Shown here: positions 29,171 through 35,466 of the stretch, piece by piece
How positions within the stretch are numbered: position 1 is the stretch's first letter
Layout: each line of letters begins with the position of its first letter
NCBI RefSeq assembly: GCF_000308455.1
Contig: NZ_BAFP01000006.1
Location: 53,386-117,385, forward strand
Direction of reading: 5' to 3'
From: Nocardia abscessus NBRC 100374
GTDB taxonomy: Bacteria > Actinomycetota > Actinomycetes > Mycobacteriales > Mycobacteriaceae
DNA: 64,000 bases
Position numbers and translations under genes: made by a program
Notes under the pieces: generated by a model
Told to the model about the DNA's origin: nothing
Database searches by the model: none
What the model saw: only the letters and a program-made list of their open reading frames with translations

Positions 29171-29566
29171 TCACCCGTTGCGCGTGTGCCCCGGCAAGGC
29201 GGACTCGGAGGTCCTCGCGACCTCCATATCGATCTCCTGGATCTGGAGCGTCACGCCGTCCGGATCGACGACCCGCAGGCTGCGGCCGAAGTCCTCGTCG
29301 TGGATCTCGTAGTCGTAGCCGCGAGCCCGCAGTCGGTCGGCGACCACTTCCAACTTCTCGTCGGTCGCGAAACCGAGTTCGACCGATCCGGCCGGGCGCC
29401 CTTTCGACACCCTGAAGTCGTGGATCCCGACCGCGCCCGCGTCGCCCGAGAGTTGCGCCCAGACATCGAGACTCGCATGGGGGTCGAGCGCGAGCCCGAG
29501 ACCGGCGTAGAACTTTCGGCACGCTTCCACGTCCGCGACGTACCTGATGGGCAGGACAGTAAGCAT
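29171..29566 (-). CDS. VOC (glyoxalase/bleomycin-resistance fold) protein
   Basis: A 131-residue protein from ATG 29566 (MLTVLPIRYVADVEACRKFYAGLGL), with a good GAAGGAG site. The vicinal-oxygen-chelate fold shows the two beta-alpha-beta-beta-beta repeats: VADVEACRKFYAGLGLALD and later FGRSLRVVDPDGVTLQIQEID. Members bind a metal and act as glyoxalases, dioxygenases or antibiotic-binding proteins. Function here is unknown. Convergent with the beta-lactamase (10-base gap). A palindrome TGACGGATTCCGTCA lies about 110 bases upstream. Confidence 0.85.
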   Translation of the reverse strand: MLTVLPIRYVADVEACRKFYAGLGLALDPHASLDVWAQLSGDAGAVGIHDFRVSKGRPAGSVELGFATDEKLEVVADRLRARGYDYEIHDEDFGRSLRVVDPDGVTLQIQEIDMEVARTSESALPGHTRNG

Positions 29567-29672
29567 CTTCACTCCTTCTCCGAACAACTGGTCCGAGTAT
29601 GGAGTGACGCCGTGCGCCGAGGCCCGCTCTGCCGGGTAGTACGCCGGGATCCGACACGCACCGCGGTCTATA

Positions 29673-29687
29673 TGACGGATTCCGTCA
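29673..29687. promoter_or_regulatory. Perfect palindrome TGACGGA-T-TCCGTCA
   Basis: A 7-bp inverted repeat with one central base, in the intergenic region between the VOC gene and the micropeptide gene. It may be an operator for the VOC gene; no regulator is adjacent. Confidence 0.5.
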
Positions 29688-29768
29688 CGGCGGGCGGTCG
29701 CACCGGCTGTGCCGAGGCTCCGATCGGCGAGACTTCGAACAGAGGGGTTCTGCGACGTGCTGTAGTAG

Positions 29769-29792
29769 ACCTGGCCGGGTAGGCGGCCAGGT
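29769..29792. terminator. 9-bp hairpin downstream of the micropeptide gene
   Basis: ACCTGGCCG (29769-29777) pairs with its complement (29784-29792) across a 6-base loop. It starts nine bases past the micropeptide stop on the minus strand and probably terminates that transcript. Confidence 0.6.
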
Positions 29793-29800
29793 TCGGACGC

Positions 29801-29860
29801 CTACAGCAGGCCCCACCAGTAGAGCAGGCTGGCCAGAATCCAGACCACCACGGTTTCCAT
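29801..29860 (-). CDS. Micropeptide, 19 residues, single membrane helix
   Basis: METVVVWILASLLYWWGLL, from ATG 29860 to TAG 29801. The ribosome site GGGAG stands five bases ahead of the ATG, and a 9-bp hairpin follows the stop, so it has its own gene-like frame. The peptide is almost entirely hydrophobic with three tryptophans and would make one short membrane helix. I do not recognise it. It may be a small membrane regulator or a toxin of the type I kind, but no antitoxin RNA was seen. Its RNA could equally be a leader. Confidence 0.5.
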   Translation of the reverse strand: METVVVWILASLLYWWGLL

Positions 29861-30025
29861 CGTCGCTCCCAATCTCCTTGGCGCACTTGTCACCATCATC
29901 CCGCGATCCGGGGCCGGTGGTAGGCGCTTGCCTGGTCACCACTTGGTAAAGCCCGTTCACCTGCGGTTTTGATCTTGCAAGGTGTTCTTAAGTGCGCGCC
30001 AAGCCCGCGCCTGCATTGTTTGTAC

Positions 30026-30221
30026 CGCAGGGAGGACAAGCCTCCGCCGGAGGTGCGAACCGGGGAACGACCTGTCTCGAGGGGTGACAGGTCGGGCTCT
30101 CGGGGGTGCAGTCCGCCGGGCCGGTCTACGAGGGGTGGCCGGCCCGGTGGACGGGGGACGCGCGGCGATCGCTCGCGCCGGCTCTTCCCGGAGCTGACCG
30201 GCAACGAGACGGTCGTTGCCG
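30026..30221 (+). ncRNA. Hairpin-rich structured RNA candidate, possible c-di-AMP (ydaO-type) riboswitch
   Basis: There is no gene in 29861-30357. The core 30026-30221 has a 9-bp stem (CGACCTGTC 30068-30076 / 30086-30094), a 14-bp stem with one G-U pair (30111-30124 / 30139-30152) whose loop holds GAGGGGTGG, and a terminal 9-bp stem CGGCAACGA/TCGTTGCCG (30199-30207 / 30213-30221) that overlaps CCCGGAGCTGACCGG. The order GGGGAACGAC, AGGGGTGACA, AGGGGTGG, CCCGGAGCTGACCGG resembles the order of conserved blocks in actinobacterial ydaO riboswitches, but the match is loose. A further stem (30277-30304, loop GGTAAGGGTG) follows. The gene downstream is a P450, not the usual cell-wall hydrolase, so the identity is uncertain. 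Confidence 0.4.
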
Positions 30222-30276
30222 CTGCCGAAGGTAACCGACGAGTGTGCGGCGCCGTGTCCGACTCGAGAAGCGCGGC

Positions 30277-30304
30277 CGGGCCGGTGGTAAGGGTGACCGG
30301 CCCG
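30277..30304 (+). other. Hairpin near the P450 promoter, loop GGTAAGGGTG
   Basis: CGGGCCGGT (30277-30285) pairs with its complement (30296-30304), leaving a 10-base loop. The loop repeats the AAGGGTG/GAGGGGTG theme of the two stems upstream. It could be the end of the same RNA or part of the P450 leader. Confidence 0.45.
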
Positions 30305-30323
30305 CGCAACTGAAACCCGTTCT

Positions 30324-30345
30324 AGACACTTCGCTTATTTTGTCT
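30324..30345. promoter_or_regulatory. AGACA-N12-TGTCT inverted repeat at the P450 promoter
   Basis: AGACA at 30324-30328 and TGTCT at 30341-30345 face each other 13 bases before the P450 start. The same TAGACACTT/TGTCT half-site recurs in the array upstream of the FAD monooxygenase at 33614-33667. A TetR operator is the likely reading. Confidence 0.5.
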
Positions 30346-30357
30346 TACGGTCGACAC

Positions 30358-31584
30358 ATGGTGAACGCTGCGTATCAGTCGGCTCCGGTCTTCGAACTTC
30401 GCTCCGGGCCCACGTGGGCCTCGCCGTGGGAGATGTACGCGGCGCTGCGCGAGCACGATCCGGTGCAGCACGTCGTACCGCCCGCGCGCCCGGAGAACGA
30501 CTATTGGGTGCTCACCCGGCACGAGCACGTCTACGCGGCGGCGCGCGACAGCGACACGTACTCCTCACGCGACGGCCTGACGGTGGAATACGGGGAACTC
30601 GACGAACTCGGCCTGTCCGACAACCCGCCACTGGTGATGCAGGACCCGCCGCAGCACAGCGACTTTCGCAAACTGGTCGCGCGCGGGTTCACGCCGCGCC
30701 AGGTCGAGGAGGTCGAGCCGGTGGTCCGCCGGTTCGTGCGCGACCGGCTGGACGACATCACGGCCCACGGCGGCGGCGACATCGTCGAAGAGCTGTTCAA
30801 GCCGCTGCCGAGCATGGTGGTCGCGTACTACCTCGGGGTGCCCGAAGAGGATCGGGCGAGGTTCGACGGGTGGACCGACGCCGTCGTCGCGGGCAGCATC
30901 GATCGGACGAATACCAAAGCGCAGGCGGCGTCGGCGGAGATGATGGCGTACTTCGCGGAGCTGATCAAACGCAGGCGCACCGATCCCGGCGACGACACCG
31001 TGTCACTGCTCGTCCAAGCCGGGATGGCCGCCGACGATACGGACGTGCGCGGCCTGGTGCAGATCCTCGCCTACACCTGGACCATGGTGGCGGGCGGCAA
31101 CGACACCACCACGGGCCTGCTGGGCGGCGCGGTCCAACTGCTGCAACGGCATCCGGACCAGCGCGCCGCGCTCGCGGCGGAACCGGACCGGATTCGCGTC
31201 GCGGTGCAAGAGTTCGCCCGGCTCACCTCGCCGGTGCAGGGGCTGGCCCGCACGACGACGCGCGATGTCGAACTGGCCGGGAAGACGGTGCCCGCCGGAC
31301 GCAAGGTGTTGCTGGTGTTCGGGTCCGCCAACCGGGACGAGCAGGCGTTCGGCGCGGACGCCGCCGACCTCGACATCGACCGGAATCCGCAGCGCATCCT
31401 CACCTTCGGGCACGGCCCGCACCACTGTCTCGGCGCGGCCGCCGCGCGGATGCAGGCCCGAGTGGCACTCGAGGAGTTGATCGATCGGTTCCCCGAGTAC
31501 GTGGTCGACATCGACGCGGTCGAGTATGCGAACGGTCCGTATGTCCGCAGGCCGACTACTGTGCCGTTCCGGTGCACGGCGTGA
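30358..31584 (+). CDS. Cytochrome P450
   Basis: A 408-residue soluble bacterial P450 from ATG 30358. The oxygen-activation helix shows AGGNDTTTGLLGGA (about residue 247, with N-D-T-T instead of the common A-G-x-E/D-T). The haem ligand is Cys357 in FGHGPHHCLGAAAARMQ, and the ExxR pair is VQEFARL. It hydroxylates an unknown substrate with electrons from ferredoxin, but no ferredoxin or reductase gene is adjacent. The TetR gene follows after 37 bases on the same strand, forming a two-gene unit. It probably cleaves or detoxifies an aromatic or steroid compound (inference). Confidence 0.92.
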   Translation: MVNAAYQSAPVFELRSGPTWASPWEMYAALREHDPVQHVVPPARPENDYWVLTRHEHVYAAARDSDTYSSRDGLTVEYGELDELGLSDNPPLVMQDPPQHSDFRKLVARGFTPRQVEEVEPVVRRFVRDRLDDITAHGGGDIVEELFKPLPSMVVAYYLGVPEEDRARFDGWTDAVVAGSIDRTNTKAQAASAEMMAYFAELIKRRRTDPGDDTVSLLVQAGMAADDTDVRGLVQILAYTWTMVAGGNDTTTGLLGGAVQLLQRHPDQRAALAAEPDRIRVAVQEFARLTSPVQGLARTTTRDVELAGKTVPAGRKVLLVFGSANRDEQAFGADAADLDIDRNPQRILTFGHGPHHCLGAAAARMQARVALEELIDRFPEYVVDIDAVEYANGPYVRRPTTVPFRCTA

Positions 31585-31621
31585 CCGCGGAGTGCCTCGA
31601 TCGTGCCGGAAGGGACACAGT

Positions 31622-32212
31622 ATGAGTGGCGATTGGCTCGCCGACGGCCGCGCCGAGCTGGCCGGTGAGCGCATCCTCGACGCGGTGCGCGCGCTGTTCA
31701 TCGACAAGGGCGTCAGCGGTGTCGGCATGGCCGAAGTCGCCGACGCCGCGGGCTGTTCCAGGGCGACGCTGTATCGCTACTTCGAGAATCGCCAGGCGCT
31801 CTACGTAGGGTTCGCGGGCCGGGAGGCGCGTCAGCTGGTCGAGCGGGTCTGGCGCGACCGGGCGGTGCCTGCGAGCTCGGAGCCGGGGGAGCAGTTGCTC
31901 GGCACCTTGACGGCGTTGCTCGCCGAGGTGCGCAAAACGCCGCACCTGGCGGTGTGGTTCGAACCGTCCAACGCGGGGATCGTCGCCCAGCTGGCGAATT
32001 CGCCGGGCGTTGTCGACGCGCTCGCCACGGATTTCGTCGCCGGATTCCGCCCCGGGCTGTCCGCGCTCGCCGCCAAGCGGGTCGGTCAGTGGGTGGTGCG
32101 GGCGATGGTGTCGCTGCTGACGCTGCCCGGAGCGGGCGAGGATGAGGAGCGGGCGATGTTGCGCAATTTCGTGCTGCCGTTCCTGCTCGACGGGCGCACC
32201 GTGATCGAATGA
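31622..32212 (+). CDS. TetR family regulator downstream of the P450
   Basis: A 196-residue regulator. N-terminal HTH: ERILDAVRALFIDKGVSGVGMAEVADAAGCSRATLYRYFENRQALYVGF. C-terminal helices form a ligand pocket. It is co-transcribed with the P450 and may repress it through the AGACA/TGTCT repeat at 30324-30345 and, by the same half-site, the divergent-facing FAD monooxygenase (start 33581). ATG 31622 has only a weak ribosome site. The effector is probably the substrate of the oxidases. Confidence 0.88.
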   Translation: MSGDWLADGRAELAGERILDAVRALFIDKGVSGVGMAEVADAAGCSRATLYRYFENRQALYVGFAGREARQLVERVWRDRAVPASSEPGEQLLGTLTALLAEVRKTPHLAVWFEPSNAGIVAQLANSPGVVDALATDFVAGFRPGLSALAAKRVGQWVVRAMVSLLTLPGAGEDEERAMLRNFVLPFLLDGRTVIE

Positions 32213-32342
32213 TCTCGGCACGTCATCGACCGCGAGCAGCCTGACCGAGTCCGGTCGCATCCGCAGCCGAGCTCTGGCGTACCGTGCTCCCAGCCAGGCG
32301 CGCCGAAACCCCGGTCGCAGCACGCGCCGACGGCTCACGGGC

Positions 32343-33581
32343 TCAGTTGCCGACGGTCACCGTCGCGTAGTCCGGCAGATCGTAGGTCTCGGTCTTGCTG
32401 AGCATCCGCATCATGACCGGACGCATCGCCTTCGACATCATCAACCTGCTGAGTGCGTGTCCGGCGCGAATGCCGAAGCGCGACTTGGGCGTCATGGCGC
32501 TCAAACCGCCCGGCTGCAACTGCTGGGCCTTCTTCACGAAGGGGCGCAGCACCTCTTCGTAGCGGGCCAGCCCCGCTCCGGGGTTGTCGGCGTGCGCGGC
32601 GAGCTCACCGGCGAGGACGTACGCGCCCACCAGCGCCATGGCGGTTCCCTGCCCCGTGAGCGGTGAGCCGCAGTATCCCGCATCACCGAGCAGGACCACC
32701 CGGCCCTGAACCCAGCTCGGCATGTCGATCCTGGCCAGCTCGTCGAAGTAGAAGTCCGGCGCCTCCGACACGGCCGCCGCGATGCGGGCCGACTCCCAGC
32801 CGCCGCCGGCCAGGCGCGCACGGATGAACTGCTGCTGTGCCGCGACATCCCGGCGCAGCGCGGGATCCGCCGCGGCGCGGATCACGACGAGCGCCTTGCA
32901 GGTGCTGGGGTCGGCGTCGGGCCGCATGCCCAATCCCGTTGCTCCGACCAGCGAATGCATTGTGAACCAGTGCGGCTCCAGGTCTTGCGGACGCGCCAGC
33001 GTGAAGAACGACATGTATCCGCCCAGGTACGTCGCGAACTCCTCCTCGGTGCCGAAAACCATCCGGCGCGTGGCGGAGTGCAGGCCGTCCGCGCCGATCA
33101 CGAGGTCGAATCGCTCGGCGACGCCGGAGGCGAACGTGACGTCGACGCCCGCGTCGTCCTGCCGGATCTCGGTGATCCACTCCCCGTACCGGTAATCGAC
33201 CCCGCCTTCCGCGGCGAGAAGGTCGAGCAGCACCTGGTTGAGATCGCCACGGGTGATCTCGATTTCGGCGACCGCGCCCTTGCCGTCGAAGAGTTCGGCG
33301 GACATGCGGAGGATCTCCCGGCCCGCGTCGTCGACGTACTTCATACCGCGCTCGTCGAGCTGGTATTCGCGGATGCCGGGCATCATGCCCATGCGCTCGG
33401 CCACTTCCCGGCTCGGTCCGCGCAGGTCGACGGCCTGCCCGCCCGGCCGTGGCGCCGCGGCGCGCTCCACCACGGTGGCCCGGATACCGGACCGGAGCAG
33501 TTGTAGCGCGACGGCATTGCCGCCGATGCCGCCGCCTGCGACGAGCACGCGGAGCTGACTGCTGACGGACTTGGCGCTCAT
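32343..33581 (-). CDS. FAD-dependent monooxygenase (PHBH/TetX-like)
   Basis: A 412-residue flavin monooxygenase. It has the FAD GxGxxG region RVLVAGGGIGGNAVALQLLRSGIRATVVERAAAPRPGGQAVDLRG, the DG motif FDLVIGADGLHSATRRMVFG and the GD motif VVLLGDAGYCGSPLTGQGTAMALVGAYVLAGEL. This is the aromatic hydroxylase group; TetX and rifampicin monooxygenase are relatives, but length and details do not identify a substrate. Upstream lies a dense array of TGTCT half-sites. It converges with the TetR gene across 130 bases. Likely part of the same regulon as the P450. Confidence 0.88.
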   Translation of the reverse strand: MSAKSVSSQLRVLVAGGGIGGNAVALQLLRSGIRATVVERAAAPRPGGQAVDLRGPSREVAERMGMMPGIREYQLDERGMKYVDDAGREILRMSAELFDGKGAVAEIEITRGDLNQVLLDLLAAEGGVDYRYGEWITEIRQDDAGVDVTFASGVAERFDLVIGADGLHSATRRMVFGTEEEFATYLGGYMSFFTLARPQDLEPHWFTMHSLVGATGLGMRPDADPSTCKALVVIRAAADPALRRDVAAQQQFIRARLAGGGWESARIAAAVSEAPDFYFDELARIDMPSWVQGRVVLLGDAGYCGSPLTGQGTAMALVGAYVLAGELAAHADNPGAGLARYEEVLRPFVKKAQQLQPGGLSAMTPKSRFGIRAGHALSRLMMSKAMRPVMMRMLSKTETYDLPDYATVTVGN

Positions 33582-33613
33582 GACTTGCCTCGACTCCCAC
33601 TGGGTTGACCAAA

Positions 33614-33667
33614 TGTCTCAGACATATGTCTAACACAGTCTGGCACAAGTGTCTAGTACAAATGTCT
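33614..33667. promoter_or_regulatory. Array of TGTCT half-sites upstream of the FAD monooxygenase
   Basis: TGTCT occurs at 33614, 33627, 33650 and 33663 (a related AGTCT at 33637), mostly 13 bases apart, and AGACATATGTCT at 33620-33631 is a perfect 12-bp palindrome. The spacing and palindrome suggest cooperative binding of several dimers of one regulator. The P450 promoter carries the same half-sites. Confidence 0.6.
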
Positions 33668-33687
33668 AAGTACGTCGGCCGAAGAAT

Positions 33688-33722
33688 GGCCGTGGTGGCG
33701 AGGGATTCTCGCGACCACGGCC
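33688..33722 (-). terminator. Terminator after the allophanate hydrolase
   Basis: GGCCGTGGT (33688-33696) pairs with its complement (33714-33722); an inner CGAG/CTCG pair tightens the loop. It begins about 20 bases past the hydrolase stop on the minus strand. Confidence 0.7.
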
Positions 33723-33741
33723 CATTGGCGGATTGCCGGAG

Positions 33742-35466
33742 CTAGGAGCGATGTTGCAAGTACGTGCGCCAGCTCGCGTGGTGGGTGATGTCGGTGGCGG
33801 TGCTCGCGGCCTCGTGGGTGCAGGTGAAGCCGACAACGTCGCGGCCGTCGGCGAGCTCGATGCTGGTCAGGGCCATGGGAGCAGGAAGTTCGGCGAGGAA
33901 GCCGCCCAGTCCGGCCGCGGAGACGCGAAAGAGTTCGCCTTCGATCGGAGCGCCGCGACCCGGCCCGTGACGCACCAGTCCCGGCTTGGGCGGCGTGGTG
34001 TCCAGTGCCGTGAGGCGGTAGGCGTCGGTGGTTCTGATGCCGCCGAGAAAGCGGGCGCCGAGCTGCTCGAGCTGCCAGTGCAGCGGTTGTCCACGCAGGT
34101 GCGCCCCGAAGACGGCCAGGTCGACACCACGATCGACCAGTAGTGGCGCGCGGTCGAGTCCGAGCAGGCGGGCGGCGAGGTCGATCGCCACCTGATCGGC
34201 GAATGCCGGGGTGACCAGCATGACGCCGAACGGCGCGCCGTCGGCGGTCGATGCGCCGGGGACGGCGACTGCGGCCATATCCAGCAGATTGCAGAAGTTG
34301 GTGTAGGTGCCCATCCGCCGGTTGATCCCGATCGGATCGGCATGCACCGCGGCGATAGTCGGGTGCTCGGTGGTGGTCGGCAACAGCAGTGCGTCGAAGC
34401 CGTGCAGCAATTCGGCGGCCGTCGCTTTCGCGCGGGCCAGCGTGTCGAGATCGGTGGCGAACGCCGGGCCGGTCTTCGCTCGCGCGGCGCCGATGATGGC
34501 GGCGACCGTGGGATCGGCGCTCGCGGGGGCGGTGTCCAGGAACGCGCCGACCGCGGCATAGCGTTCGGCGACGAGTGCGCCGTCGTAGAGCAGCAGCGCG
34601 GCGTCGAGCAGGGCGGAGATGTCGATCTCCTCGGTTTTCGCGCCCGTGTCGGCGACTCCGGCGACGGTGCGAGCGAAAGCTTCTCGATACGGCTCGCTGA
34701 GCGCGGCCAGATCTTCCGCGCGCGGCACGGCGATGCGCGGCGCGAGCGGGGCGGCCAGCCGGACATCGGCGGGCCAGTTCCGGCTGCGCGGGTCGCGCGG
34801 CTCCGGGCCGGCCATCACCGCGGCGGCGGTCACCGCCAGGTCGAGGTCGGCGGCGAAGACCGTCACGGCGTCGTAATCGGCGCAGGCGGGCACGGTCCCG
34901 TGCGCCGGGATCACACCCAGCGTGGCCTTGATGCCGACGATCCCGTGCAGCGCCGCGGGCACGCGACCGGATCCGGCGGTGTCGGTGCCGATGCCGATGT
35001 CGGCGACGCCGAGCGCGACCGCCACGGCGGAACCGGAACTCGACCCGCCCGACACCAGCTCCGGGTCCAGGGCGTTGCGCACCGCGCCGTACGGGCTGCG
35101 CGTCCCGACCAGCCCCGTGGCGAACTGGTCCAGGTTCGTCTTGCCCAGCACCAGCGCGCCCGCCGCGGTCAATCGCTCGATCGCCGCCGCGGTCACCTCC
35201 GGCAGGTAGGCGAACTCCGGGCAGGCCGCGGTGGTCGGCAGCCCGGCCACATCGATGTTGTCCTTGACCGCCACCAGCAGTCCGGCCAGCGGCAAGGTCT
35301 CCCCGGCGGCGAGCCGCTGCGCGATCGCGGCCGCTTCGGCGGCGACCTCGGGTTCCGGTCGCAGCGTGATCCACACCTCCGGCCGATCGACCTCGGCGAT
35401 CCGCCGATAGGCGGCCGCGACGCGTTCGACGGGGCCGGCCGTGTTGCCTAGGACGCCTGGGGTCAT
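33742..35466 (-). CDS. atzF: Allophanate hydrolase
   Basis: A 574-residue enzyme that splits allophanate (urea-1-carboxylate) to two ammonia and carbon dioxide, completing ATP-dependent urea breakdown. The N-terminal amidase signature has the Ser-cisSer-Lys triad: Lys in LLVAVKDNIDVAG, then VSGGSSSGSAVAVALGVADIGIGTDTAGSGRVPAALHGIVGIKAT. A C-terminal domain of about 120 residues (LGARFLGGIRTTDAYRLTALDTTPPKPGLV) is typical of AtzF. ATG 35466 directly abuts the TGA of the urea carboxylase gene, so the two are coupled. Confidence 0.93.
   Translation of the reverse strand: MTPGVLGNTAGPVERVAAAYRRIAEVDRPEVWITLRPEPEVAAEAAAIAQRLAAGETLPLAGLLVAVKDNIDVAGLPTTAACPEFAYLPEVTAAAIERLTAAGALVLGKTNLDQFATGLVGTRSPYGAVRNALDPELVSGGSSSGSAVAVALGVADIGIGTDTAGSGRVPAALHGIVGIKATLGVIPAHGTVPACADYDAVTVFAADLDLAVTAAAVMAGPEPRDPRSRNWPADVRLAAPLAPRIAVPRAEDLAALSEPYREAFARTVAGVADTGAKTEEIDISALLDAALLLYDGALVAERYAAVGAFLDTAPASADPTVAAIIGAARAKTGPAFATDLDTLARAKATAAELLHGFDALLLPTTTEHPTIAAVHADPIGINRRMGTYTNFCNLLDMAAVAVPGASTADGAPFGVMLVTPAFADQVAIDLAARLLGLDRAPLLVDRGVDLAVFGAHLRGQPLHWQLEQLGARFLGGIRTTDAYRLTALDTTPPKPGLVRHGPGRGAPIEGELFRVSAAGLGGFLAELPAPMALTSIELADGRDVVGFTCTHEAASTATDITHHASWRTYLQHRS

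Noticed and set aside
29969..30313. Plus-strand frame of 114 residues over the structured RNA candidate
   Set aside because: Arg/Pro/Gly-rich, created by the hairpin repeats; no ribosome site.
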